64,000 bases of DNA from Streptomyces tagetis (GTDB taxonomy: Bacteria; Actinomycetota; Actinomycetes; Streptomycetales; Streptomycetaceae). The translations under genes were made by a program, and so were the position numbers. The notes under the pieces were generated by a model, which saw only the letters and a program-made list of their open reading frames with translations, was not told the DNA's origin and did not search any database. The DNA is taken from the NCBI RefSeq assembly GCF_018069565.1, contig NZ_JAGPNL010000003.1:717244-781243 (forward strand). The letters are read 5' to 3'. Shown one piece after another: positions 35,451 through 43,348 of this stretch (position 1 is its first letter; each line of letters opens with the position of its first letter).

Positions 35451-35480
35451 TTGCCTAAGGGGGTGGTAGGTGCGTATGGT
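35451..35480 (+). promoter_or_regulatory. Promoter and long leader of the DEAD-box helicase gene
   Basis: TTGCCT (35451-35456), 18 nt, TATGGT (35475-35480). The message would have a leader of about 160 nt with a hairpin (GCGCCAC/GTGGCGC around 35500-35530) and the palindrome GAATCGCGATTC (35583-35594). Long structured leaders are common on cold-induced helicase mRNAs. Confidence 0.5.
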
Positions 35481-35645
35481 GGTAGATCGTTTGATCCCAT
35501 TTGCCCGGCGCCACCACAGAGCGCGCCGTGTGGCGCGTACTCTCCCTTGCCGTGGCGGACCGCATCGAGGCGGTCGTATTGCGAATCGCGATTCACGGAG
35601 TTGACGGGCGCGTGCCGACGAGACTCCGGAAGGTTTCGCATTCGC

Positions 35646-37850
35646 ATGTCCATCACCAGTACTGATCACGTCGTCGTGCCCGAGAACGCCGAGGGCGTTT
35701 CCGTGGCCACCGACGTCACCGACGTCACCGAGGCCGACCTCCCCGAGGCCGGCCTCACCGACGCCGCTCCCGAGGCCACCGAGGCCGACGCGGCCGACGA
35801 GGCCGCCGAGGACTCCGGCGAACCCGAGCTGACCTTCGCCGAGCTGGGCCTGCCCGAGGGCGTCGTGCGCAAGCTCGCGCAGAACGGCGTGACCACCCCC
35901 TTCCCGATCCAGGCCGCGACCATCCCGGACGCCCTGGTCGGCAAGGACATCCTCGGCCGTGGCCGCACCGGCTCCGGCAAGACCCTCTCCTTCGGTCTGC
36001 CGACCCTGGCCACGCTGGCCGGCGGCCGCACCGAGAAGCACAAGCCGCGCGCCGTCATCCTGACGCCCACCCGCGAGCTGGCCATGCAGGTCGCCGACGC
36101 GCTCCAGCCCTACGGCGACGTGGTCGGCCTGCGCATGAAGGTCGTCTGCGGCGGCACCTCCATGGGCAACCAGATCTACGCCCTGGAGAAGGGCGTCGAC
36201 ATCCTGGTCGCCACCCCGGGCCGCCTGCGCGACATCATCAACCGCGGCGCCTGCTCCCTGGAGAACGTGGAGATCGCGGTCCTCGACGAGGCCGACCAGA
36301 TGTCCGACCTGGGCTTCCTGCCCGAGGTCACCGAACTGCTCGACCAGGTGCCGGCGGGCGGCCAGCGGATGCTGTTCTCCGCGACCATGGAGAACGAGAT
36401 CAAGACCCTGGTCGACCGGTACCTCACCGACCCGGTCAGCCACGAGGTCGACGCGGCGCAGGGCGCGGTGACGACCATGTCGCACCACATCCTGGTCGTG
36501 AAGCCCAAGGACAAGGCGCCGGTCACCGCGGCCATCGCCTCCCGCAAGGGCCGCACCATCGTCTTCGTCCGCACCCAGCTCGGCGCCGACCGCGTGGCCG
36601 ACCAGCTCCGCGAGGCCGGCGCGAAGGCCGAGGCGCTGCACGGCGGCATGACCCAGGGCGCCCGTACGCGCACGCTGGCCGACTTCAAGGACGGTTACGT
36701 CAACGTCCTGGTCGCCACCGACGTCGCCGCCCGCGGCATCCACGTCGACGGCATCGACCTGGTCCTCAACGTCGACCCGGCCGGCGACCACAAGGACTAC
36801 CTGCACCGTGCCGGGCGCACGGCGCGCGCCGGCCGTACCGGCACCGTGGTGTCGCTCTCCCTGCCGCACCAGCGGCGCCAGATCTTCCGGCTGATGGAGG
36901 ACGCGGGCGTCGACGCCACGCGCCACATCATCCAGGGCGGCGCGGCCTTCGACCCGGAGGTCGCCGAGATCACCGGCGCCCGGTCGATGACCGAGGTCCA
37001 GGCCGAGTCCGCGGGCAACGCGGCCCAGCAGGCCGAGCGGGAGGTCGCCCAGCTCACCAAGGAGCTGGAGCGGGCCCAGCGGCGTGCGACCGAGCTGCGC
37101 GAGGAGGCGGACCGGCTGGTGGCCCGCGTCGCGCGCGAGCGCGGCGAGGACGTGGAGACGGTGACCGCCGAGGTGGCGGCGGCCGTGGCCGAGCCGGAGA
37201 TCACCCTGCCGGAACAGGCGGGCGAGCGGGACGAGTTCCGCCGTGACGACCGTGCCGACCGGGGTGACCGTGGCGGCCGTCCGTACGAGCGCCGTGACGA
37301 CCGGGGTGGCTTCAACCGCGACCGTGACCGGGACCGTGGCGGCTTCCGCCGCGACGACCGTGGCGGCGACCGCGGTGGCCGTACCTTCGAGCGGCGTGAC
37401 GACCGCGGCGGCTTCCGCCGTGACGACCGTGCCGACCGGGGTGACCGTGGCGGCCGTCCGTACGAGCGTCGTGACGACCGGGGTGGCTTCAACCGCGACC
37501 GTGACCGGGACCGTGGCGGTTTCCGCCGCGACGACCGTGGCGGCGAGCGCGGCGACCGTGGCGGCGACCGCGGTGGCCGTACCTTCGAGCGTCGTGACGA
37601 CCGGCGCGACGACCGGCGTGACGACCGGCGTGACGACCGCGGCGGCTTCCGCCGTGACGACCGCACCGACCGTGGCGGCCACCGTGGCAGCGACCGCCCG
37701 TTCAACCGCGACCGCCAGGGCGACCGCCCCGGCTTCCGCAGCGGCGGCCACGACCGCCCGTACGGCCGTCGTGACGACCACCGTGGCTCCTCCCCCTCCT
37801 CCTCCTTCGGCCGCCGCGACGACAAGCCGCGCTGGAAGCGCAACGGCTGA
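35646..37850 (+). CDS. DEAD-box RNA helicase with RGG/RDDR-rich tail
   Basis: A 734-residue helicase of the cold-shock CsdA/RhlE type. Motifs run in order: Q motif (TPFPIQ), Walker A GRTGSGKT 105-112, PTREL, TPGR, DEAD 214-217, SAT, HGGMTQGAR, ARGIHVDG and HRAGRTARAG. A helical linker (about 455-520) follows. From residue 533 the tail is made of RDDRGGF/RGGR units, including a 59-residue block (177 nt) present twice in tandem (37241 and 37418), likely an unspecific RNA-binding region prone to phase separation. The first 60 residues are acidic. ATG 35646 is used; the ribosome binding site GGAAGG is rather far (12 nt). Confidence 0.95.
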   Translation: MSITSTDHVVVPENAEGVSVATDVTDVTEADLPEAGLTDAAPEATEADAADEAAEDSGEPELTFAELGLPEGVVRKLAQNGVTTPFPIQAATIPDALVGKDILGRGRTGSGKTLSFGLPTLATLAGGRTEKHKPRAVILTPTRELAMQVADALQPYGDVVGLRMKVVCGGTSMGNQIYALEKGVDILVATPGRLRDIINRGACSLENVEIAVLDEADQMSDLGFLPEVTELLDQVPAGGQRMLFSATMENEIKTLVDRYLTDPVSHEVDAAQGAVTTMSHHILVVKPKDKAPVTAAIASRKGRTIVFVRTQLGADRVADQLREAGAKAEALHGGMTQGARTRTLADFKDGYVNVLVATDVAARGIHVDGIDLVLNVDPAGDHKDYLHRAGRTARAGRTGTVVSLSLPHQRRQIFRLMEDAGVDATRHIIQGGAAFDPEVAEITGARSMTEVQAESAGNAAQQAEREVAQLTKELERAQRRATELREEADRLVARVARERGEDVETVTAEVAAAVAEPEITLPEQAGERDEFRRDDRADRGDRGGRPYERRDDRGGFNRDRDRDRGGFRRDDRGGDRGGRTFERRDDRGGFRRDDRADRGDRGGRPYERRDDRGGFNRDRDRDRGGFRRDDRGGERGDRGGDRGGRTFERRDDRRDDRRDDRRDDRGGFRRDDRTDRGGHRGSDRPFNRDRQGDRPGFRSGGHDRPYGRRDDHRGSSPSSSFGRRDDKPRWKRNG
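37241..37594 (+). repeat. 177-bp tandem duplication in the helicase tail
   Basis: The sequence beginning CCGTGACGACCGTGCCGACC at 37241 recurs at 37418 with only a few changes; the period of 177 nt equals 59 codons and keeps the frame. Shorter RDDR units (12 nt) are repeated again near 37600-37640. Confidence 0.85.
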
Positions 37851-37869
37851 CGGCACCTGAACGACCGGC

Positions 37870-37902
37870 AAGGGCCCGCACGACCTCCTCGTGCGGGCCC
37901 TT
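37870..37902 (+). terminator. Terminator of the DEAD-box helicase gene
   Basis: A 14-bp perfect stem (37870-37883 with 37889-37902) with loop CCTCC, 20 nt after the stop. Confidence 0.85.
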
Positions 37903-38109
37903 CCGCGTCCCCCGCCTGTGACGCCCGTCACTTTTTCACCCGGCGCCACCCCGGCGTCAACGCCGCGAACCCCCTCCGCACCCCCCACCAGGAACGGCCC
38001 CGAACAGCACGAACGCCGACGTCCCGGACGCGCCGACCGCCCGGATACCCGATCGGAGACACGGCCTCGTCCAGCTATGCTCAGTGAGGCAACACCACGC
38101 ACCACCCCT

Positions 38110-38182
38110 GGGCCCTTAGCTCAATTGGCAGAGCAGTGGACTTTTAATCCATTGGTTGTGGGTTCGAGTCCCACAGGGCCTA
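38110..38182 (+). tRNA. tRNA-Lys (UUU anticodon)
   Basis: Acceptor GGGCCCT/AGGGCCT (terminal G-U), A73, anticodon arm GTGGA-CTTTTAA-TCCAT gives TTT, T-loop GTTCGAGTC. CCA is not encoded. It borders the accessory region. Confidence 0.93.
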
Positions 38183-38188
38183 CCTGCC

Positions 38189-38223
38189 GAACCCCAGCTC
38201 ACACGACACGCGGGCTGGGGTTC
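38189..38223 (+). terminator. Terminator of tRNA-Lys
   Basis: GAACCCCAGC (38189-38198) pairs with GCTGGGGTTC (38214-38223) around a 15-nt loop. Confidence 0.7.
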
Positions 38224-38549
38224 TGTCGATTCTGTGGGTGCTGATGATCGGCTGCTCAACCGCTGCTCAACCGGGAGGTCGAGGCAGAAGCAGAAGGGCG
38301 GCCACCCTCGCGGGTGACCGCCCTTTCCCGGATTACCCTCCCGGGCAGTCGCAACGCCGTCTGCGGACTCTCCCCGGGCGAGTGCGGGACCACTCCTCAC
38401 TGCTGCTGGACACCCTGATCCGCATCGCCGAGGCCATCGGCGTGGACCGTGGCTGCCGGATGGGTGACGGCCGCCTCTGACGGGGCGGCAGAGACGGCCG
38501 TCGGCTCCGCTCCCGGCGCGGCCAGTGGACGTACGCGCCGGGAGCGGGG
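38224..38549 (+). other. Gene-free edge of the accessory region
   Basis: No gene seen. GCTGCTCAACC occurs twice in tandem (38251-38261 and 38262-38272). A second hairpin (38294-38307 with 38312-38325, one mismatch, loop TCGC) follows. I found no integrase gene and no copy of the tRNA-Lys 3' end elsewhere in the region. Confidence 0.5.
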
Positions 38550-39089
38550 TCAGAGGGGCCGGCGACGGACGTGTACGGGCGTGGTGTGGCGGGGCGGGTT
38601 CGTGCGGCAGGGCTCGGGGTGGATGGTCAGGTTGGGTGTGGCGCCTGACGGGGAGTCGATGATGATGACGTGGGGCTTGCCCTGGATCGGGGGTCCGCAG
38701 GTGTCGCAGTGGGTCATCGGAGGCTCTGGCGTACGAGGCGGTACAGGTGGCGGGCGGTGTCGCAGGGGGCGCTCTGGCCTCCCGGCCGGGGTGGCCTGGC
38801 AGTCGGCGCATTCCGGTGCGTGGGTGAAGAGGGCGCGGTGTGCGCGGGTGCCGGCGCAGGCCGGGCAGGCGCGGGGCCACCAGCGCCCCCTGGGGCTGTC
38901 CAACTCGCCGAGGTTGACGGCCGTGGCCAGCGTGAGCGGCCCCGAGCACCAGACGCACAGTGCGCCGCGGAGCTGGTCCTCCGCGAGGGCGACAGGGTCA
39001 GGCGGGACGATTCCGGCGCCGTCGAGGGCCCTGCGTAAGGATTCGACGGCCGTGAAGAGGTCGACATCGGTCGACGGGGTGTTGGCCAT
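38550..39089 (-). CDS. Zinc-ribbon-like protein of unknown function
   Basis: A 179-residue protein with several Cys pairs: C45-x2-C48, C73-x2-C76, C93-x2-C96 and C125-x2-C128, enough for two zinc sites. The middle (about 97-122) is Pro/Arg-rich, and the end is a short beta-like segment (KPHVIIIDSPSGATPNLTIHPEPC). It may be two fused units, since a second ATG (MTHCDTC) lies at residue 122. On the minus strand TAACGT ends 6 nt before the ATG with no ribosome binding site, suggesting a leaderless mRNA. It is divergent from the DUF6879-type gene; proteins like it often travel with such XRE/DUF loci. Confidence 0.6.
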   Translation of the reverse strand: MANTPSTDVDLFTAVESLRRALDGAGIVPPDPVALAEDQLRGALCVWCSGPLTLATAVNLGELDSPRGRWWPRACPACAGTRAHRALFTHAPECADCQATPAGRPERPLRHRPPPVPPRTPEPPMTHCDTCGPPIQGKPHVIIIDSPSGATPNLTIHPEPCRTNPPRHTTPVHVRRRPL

Positions 39090-39130
39090 ATCGGGACGTT
39101 AAGAGCCGGAACCGGCCAGGCACCATCGTT

Positions 39131-39178
39131 GTTGCGCGAGGTTGCGCGCTTGCCTCGTCAGGTTGCTCGAAGTTGCGC
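39131..39178 (+). repeat. Phased GTTGCGC direct repeats between divergent genes
   Basis: GTTGCgC-type elements start at 39131, 39141, 39162 and 39172, with a weaker CTTGCCT at 39149, a spacing of about one helical turn. They lie in the divergent promoter region of the zinc-ribbon gene and the DUF6879/XRE operon and could bind the XRE regulator. Confidence 0.6.
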
Positions 39179-39264
39179 ATCTGGAGATGGCGAAGCAAGG
39201 GCGCGGGGCGCCCGGCTCGTAGACGCTGGGGAGGACCACCACCACGGCGAAGGGGAGAGAGGCA

Positions 39265-40020
39265 CTGGCCCGGCGACTACGGTTCAACGGCACTGGCAGC
39301 GGAGTCAACGGCTGCCCGTCCGTCGACGAGGATCTGGACACGGGCGAGGTCATCGTCCACGGACCACCGCTGACAGACCCGGACGACATCGCCAAGCTGT
39401 GCCGGCTCGGACCCGGCGAAGTACCGATCGTCGTCCCCCGAAACCTGCTCGTCGACTTCGGTCCGAAGGACACCGACCGCGCGCCCGACATCATCGGCCT
39501 GGACGAGTTCGACCGGCTGTTCACCGCGTTCGAGCACACGGCCTGGCGGCTGGAGACGCGCCGCCGGTACGCCTCCGAGGGGACAACGCCGACCTACGCG
39601 CAGTTCACCCGAGGCGTGCCGGTGAACTGGGACGGGGCGGACCCCGAGTGGTGCGCCGAGCGGCGTCGGCAGTCGGCGCTGGCGAAGAGGTTCGGCCGCG
39701 TCCGCGTCATCGACCAGCCGCCCACCACCGGCCGGCTCTACCTGCTGGAGAACGCCCGCCGCAACAGCGCCGTGGGCGAGACCATCTACAACCTCGACCG
39801 CGCCCGTGCTGAGCGGCTCGCCCTGCCCGAAGAGGATTTCTGGATCTTTGACTCCAGGCTTGTCGCACTGCTGGACTTCGACGACGCCGACGACCTCGTG
39901 AGCGTGGAGCTGATCAGGGAACCGGCCGCCGTCCTGCGGTACGCCGTGGCACGCGACGCGGCGACGCACTACGCCATCCCGTACCGCGAGTACGCGCGGC
40001 GACTGTCGGCAGGAGACTAG
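39265..40020 (+). CDS. DUF6879-type protein with unusual start codon
   Basis: The C-terminal 170 residues (LDEFDRLFTAFEHTAWRLETRRRYA ... LLENARRNSAVGETIYNLDRARAERLALPEEDFWIFDSRLVALLDFDD) are a DUF6879 domain, normally paired with an XRE/DUF5753 regulator as here (the next start is 12 nt after its stop). Conserved-looking coding continues upstream through FNGTGSGVNGCPSVDEDLDTGEVIVHGPP to a stop at 39220, but that stretch holds no ATG, GTG or TTG. The best candidate is CTG 39265, preceded by AGGGGAGAG at 5-6 nt, giving 251 residues. Alternatively translation begins at GTG 39616 and the front part is lost. The role is probably in the signalling of the paired regulator. Confidence 0.65.
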   Translation: MARRLRFNGTGSGVNGCPSVDEDLDTGEVIVHGPPLTDPDDIAKLCRLGPGEVPIVVPRNLLVDFGPKDTDRAPDIIGLDEFDRLFTAFEHTAWRLETRRRYASEGTTPTYAQFTRGVPVNWDGADPEWCAERRRQSALAKRFGRVRVIDQPPTTGRLYLLENARRNSAVGETIYNLDRARAERLALPEEDFWIFDSRLVALLDFDDADDLVSVELIREPAAVLRYAVARDAATHYAIPYREYARRLSAGD

Positions 40021-40032
40021 ACAGGGGCATCG

Positions 40033-40884
40033 GTGAGTACGGACTACCAGCAGGCCCGAGAGGCCCTGGGGACACGGCTGCGGGAACTGCGGCTCTCGGC
40101 GCCCGGTGGCCGGCTCACCGGTGCTGAACTCGCCCAGCAGCACGGCTGGAACAAGTCGAAGGTCTCCCGCCTGGAGAACGGACGCCAGACGCCCACGCCC
40201 GACGACCTGCGCTGCTGGGCGGAGGCCACAGGGCAACCCGAAACGTACGACGAACTCCTCGCCCGGCTAGGCGGCTTCGAGTCGCACATCCGGTCGTGGC
40301 GGCGGCAACTGGCCTCCGGACACAAGCCCGTGCAGGACACGCACCTGAGCGCCCACGCTGACGCCAGCCTGTTCCGGGGCTGGGAGACATCCATGATCTT
40401 CGGAATTCTTCAGACCACGGACTACGCGCGGTCGATCTTCACTCGGTACGCGGAACTCCAGCGGACCCCGCGCGACACCGAGGACGCCGTGCGGTCGCGC
40501 ATCCAGCGGCAAGAGGCGCTCTACGATCCCGCGAAGAGGTTCCACCTGCTGCTGTGGGAGCCTGCGCTGCATACTCTCGTATGCCCACCGGCGGTGCTGG
40601 CCGCGCAACTCGACCGGCTGGCCGGGACCGTCGGACTGGACACGGTGGAGCTGGGAGTCATCCCGTTGTCCGCGTCGGTCAAGATCCCCCCGGCGACTGC
40701 GTTCTGGGTGTACGACGATCGGCAGGTCATCGTCGAGAACTGGCACGCGGAACTCTGGATCGACGACCCGGTCAATGTCGGCACGTACCTGCGGACCTGG
40801 GAGACGCTGCGGGAGTCCGCGGTGTACGGGGCGGGCGCGCAGAACATCATCAACCGCGCACGCCGGGCGCTGAGCCCCCGCTGA
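40033..40884 (+). CDS. XRE-family regulator with DUF5753 domain
   Basis: A 283-residue regulator. Residues about 8-70 form an XRE helix-turn-helix (LRELRLSAPGGRLTGAELAQQHGWNKSKVSRLENGRQTPTPDDL); the remainder is the DUF5753 effector-like domain (WETSMIFGILQTTDYARSIF, RQEALYDPAKRFHLLLWEPAL, VELGVIPLSASVKIPPATAFWVYDD). Streptomycetes carry dozens of these with a small DUF397/DUF6879 partner; studied members act as regulator-antagonist pairs in development. GTG 40033 overlaps no gene but follows the DUF6879 stop by 12 nt, so the two form an operon. Confidence 0.9.
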   Translation: MSTDYQQAREALGTRLRELRLSAPGGRLTGAELAQQHGWNKSKVSRLENGRQTPTPDDLRCWAEATGQPETYDELLARLGGFESHIRSWRRQLASGHKPVQDTHLSAHADASLFRGWETSMIFGILQTTDYARSIFTRYAELQRTPRDTEDAVRSRIQRQEALYDPAKRFHLLLWEPALHTLVCPPAVLAAQLDRLAGTVGLDTVELGVIPLSASVKIPPATAFWVYDDRQVIVENWHAELWIDDPVNVGTYLRTWETLRESAVYGAGAQNIINRARRALSPR

Positions 40885-41003
40885 ATCAGACACGACGGAA
40901 GCGGGGCCGTGGTCATGAGGTGATGCCGTGCGGGTAGGGCCTGACCTCCTCGGGGACGGGCGGCTGACCGCGATGACGCTGTCCTCTCCATGACTGGGCA
41001 GGT

Positions 41004-41534
41004 TCAGAAGCGCTGGATCTCTTGGCCGTCTGGGATCTTGTAGCAGCCGGAGATGACGGACAGGCTCAGCATCGGAGGGTTTTCCTTGGCCATTTTGATG
41101 ACCTTCACGCCGGCCTTCTTCTTTTCGTTGTCGGCAATCATTCTGATGTTTTTGTTCTTGCTGGCGTCCGGTCCGTATTCGACGATGTTCCATCCGTTTT
41201 TCGGCAATTCTTCTTTGAGTCGATCCATTGCCGAGTCGATGTCGCTCGCCGCAGCGGGGTAAAAACTCCAGGGGTGGAGAATCTGGAAATAGGTGTTTTC
41301 GTCCCTGCCTGGGCACTCGGTGACCGTCGAGTGACTGTCGGACGCCTCTCCTTTCACGCCGATGAGATCGTAGATCTCGCTGGACACCCTTTCCATCGCG
41401 TCGGCGGCATCAAGGGAAGTGCTCATGCCGGAGAACGGGACGCCATCGGAGTCTTTTTCAGTCATGTCGCATCCGGTGAGGATCGTGAGAAGCATGCATG
41501 CTGCGAGTGTCAGGGTGCTCGGCCGAGACTTCAC
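41004..41534 (-). CDS. Lipoprotein, candidate immunity partner of the upstream hydrolase
   Basis: A 176-residue predicted lipoprotein: MKSRPSTLTLAACMLLTILTGC ends in a lipobox with Cys22. The mature part is a mixed alpha/beta domain with no recognised family (LKEELPKNGWNIVEYGPDASKNKNIRMIADNEKKKAGVKV is a two-layer-like segment). Counting 41041-41280 by hand gives about 53% GC, far below the Streptomyces average, with many AT-ending codons. The GTG start at 41534 lies 8 nt after the hydrolase stop and its AGGAG overlaps that stop (TAGGAG), so translation is coupled. I infer, from layout alone, that it protects the cell envelope against the hydrolase. Confidence 0.75.
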   Translation of the reverse strand: MKSRPSTLTLAACMLLTILTGCDMTEKDSDGVPFSGMSTSLDAADAMERVSSEIYDLIGVKGEASDSHSTVTECPGRDENTYFQILHPWSFYPAAASDIDSAMDRLKEELPKNGWNIVEYGPDASKNKNIRMIADNEKKKAGVKVIKMAKENPPMLSLSVISGCYKIPDGQEIQRF

Positions 41535-41542
41535 GTCAGCTC

Positions 41543-43339
41543 CTACTTTACGTGTGCTTTCGGGGCGGGCGATGGCTGTAGTGGCACGTTGTCACCCTTT
41601 CCGACGACGATCAGCGCTTGATCTCCCAGGCTGTTTGTTCCCGGTTTCCAGTAATTGCTGTGACCTCTGGTGTCGGTGATCATCTGATTGGCGCCGAACT
41701 CCGGGTCGCTGGGGATGATGAAGCGGTCCCCGCCGTGACCCCACCGGCCGAGACTCGGGACGATGTCGCCGTCGGCATCCTGATTCCATACATGCCCCTT
41801 GGGGACGTCCAACTCATCGGCCCTGGAGACCTTGACGCCAGGACTGCCCGCGAAGATGATCTCATCGGCGTTGAGCTGCCCAGTCTGGGCTGCCGCGCCT
41901 ACGAGAGTCGTTCCGTATGAATGGGCGATCACCGTGGTGTGAGAGGATGAATTCCCGGAATGTGATGCGTCCAGCCCGTCCAGGAAGTCCCGGAACGCCG
42001 GTGCGCCATCGTATGCGTAATGTTCGAAGGGGGCATCTTTCACGACGTCGTCCGGTGCGTCGTAACCGAGCCAGGTGATGGTGGAAACGGATTCGCCGCG
42101 AGATCTGCTGCTGGCTTCTTGCCAGACCTGGATCATCCGATTGATGTTCCCGCCGATGTTTTCCAGATCGGACTCCGTGCCTGGAACGTAGACCGCTGTG
42201 TGATCTGCGGTATCAGGGTTTCCGTTGGCGATGATGGCACGACCGTCCTTTTCGGGGTTGAACCCCAGCAAGTACGCTTCCGGGAGTCCTTTTGTGCCGG
42301 TCGAATCGAAACGGTCCTGAATGGCTTGCATACCTTTGAGGGAGCCGGTGAGATGGTCGTACCGGGCGCCGTAATTTTTATGCCATTCCATCCATTCGTC
42401 GGTGTACACCTTGGACGGGTACGGGCCGGATGTGATCCACGTCCACTTGTTGGACGGTGGTGGTGGGATCGAGTTCAGTTCCATCTGCATGGTGCCGCGT
42501 GTGGTTTCGAGCACCATGCGGTTGGCCTCGTCCCGGACGGTGGCGGGTAGCCCGTCGAGCCCGCCTACGGTTGCGGGGTGCAGGGACATCCAGGCGTCTC
42601 GCTCCTCCGCGCTGAGCTTCCTCCACCACTCCGCGTTGTCCTCGGGGCTTCCCTCCTTCGGAGGCTGAGGCAGGGAGTCGAGGAACTTCTTGCCCGCCTC
42701 GCGCACACCGTCCGTGTCCGAGGACGTGTCGGCCCAGTCCGTGGGGGAGACCGTGAGGTCGTCGTCTGCTTGCAGGGCTCGTAGTCTGGGGGCCCATGTG
42801 GTGTCGGTCTCCGTGGCCTCCTTGAGGGCGGTGGCGATCTGGTCGGCGTAGTCCTGGGCGAGGCGGTGGTGGGGGTTGGGGTCGAAGTGGGCTGCCTGGC
42901 GGGCGACGGCGGAGGCCGTGGCGTCGGTCAGGCCGTGCGCCGTGCCGCCCGCGGGGGTCCTGCCGTCCTCGTCCTTCTCCCCGCCCGGGGGGTAGGTGAC
43001 CGAGCCGTCGGCGTTGACGGTGAGCTTCGCCGCCCTGGCGCCGTCGAGGGCCGCGTCGAGCTTTCTCCTGGCAGCCTCCATCTCGTACGAGAACGCCTCC
43101 AGGGCGGTGCCGACGAGGCCGCACTGCACCTGGACGTAGTGGAAGTTCTGGCTCAGTTCCCCCAACTGCTTGCCCGCCGCCGTGGCGGCCTGGCCCCTCA
43201 GGCGCTTCCTCATGGCCACCGCGATCTCGTTGTCGATGCGGTCCTTGGCCGCGCCGGCCATGGCGGAGGTGCGGCGGTAGCCGTCGGCCGCCTCGGAGTA
43301 CTCGGCCGGCTTGAGGGCCTTGAGCGTGGCGAGGTCCAT
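41543..43339 (-). CDS. Two-domain protein: helical N-terminus plus DUF1023 alpha/beta-hydrolase
   Basis: A 598-residue protein. Residues 1-110 are helical and resemble WXG100/LXG-like secretion domains (ATLKALKPAEYSEAADGYRR, LEAFSYEMEAARRKLDAALDG). A linker follows. Residues about 330-580 are a DUF1023 alpha/beta-hydrolase: the nucleophile lies in VIAHSYGTTLVG, then FAGSPGV, an acidic DADGDIVPSLG and RGHSNYWKPG with the His. That fold covers lipases and esterases. GC is about 71% at the 5' end (42961-43140) but about 60% over the hydrolase part. ATG 43339 lies 9 nt after the small helical gene, and the lipoprotein follows by 8 nt, so the three form an operon. Confidence 0.85.
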   Translation of the reverse strand: MDLATLKALKPAEYSEAADGYRRTSAMAGAAKDRIDNEIAVAMRKRLRGQAATAAGKQLGELSQNFHYVQVQCGLVGTALEAFSYEMEAARRKLDAALDGARAAKLTVNADGSVTYPPGGEKDEDGRTPAGGTAHGLTDATASAVARQAAHFDPNPHHRLAQDYADQIATALKEATETDTTWAPRLRALQADDDLTVSPTDWADTSSDTDGVREAGKKFLDSLPQPPKEGSPEDNAEWWRKLSAEERDAWMSLHPATVGGLDGLPATVRDEANRMVLETTRGTMQMELNSIPPPPSNKWTWITSGPYPSKVYTDEWMEWHKNYGARYDHLTGSLKGMQAIQDRFDSTGTKGLPEAYLLGFNPEKDGRAIIANGNPDTADHTAVYVPGTESDLENIGGNINRMIQVWQEASSRSRGESVSTITWLGYDAPDDVVKDAPFEHYAYDGAPAFRDFLDGLDASHSGNSSSHTTVIAHSYGTTLVGAAAQTGQLNADEIIFAGSPGVKVSRADELDVPKGHVWNQDADGDIVPSLGRWGHGGDRFIIPSDPEFGANQMITDTRGHSNYWKPGTNSLGDQALIVVGKGDNVPLQPSPAPKAHVK

Positions 43340-43348
43340 GACGTCCGG

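Noticed and set aside
35361..38105. A 914-codon minus-strand frame opposite the DEAD-box helicase
   Set aside because: Antisense shadow; its Val/Thr/Ala repeats are only the complement of the RGG/RDDR tail.
38183..38330. attR/attL site of an integrated plasmid at tRNA-Lys
   Set aside because: I looked for a second copy of the tRNA 3' end and for an integrase and found neither, so only an accessory region is claimed.
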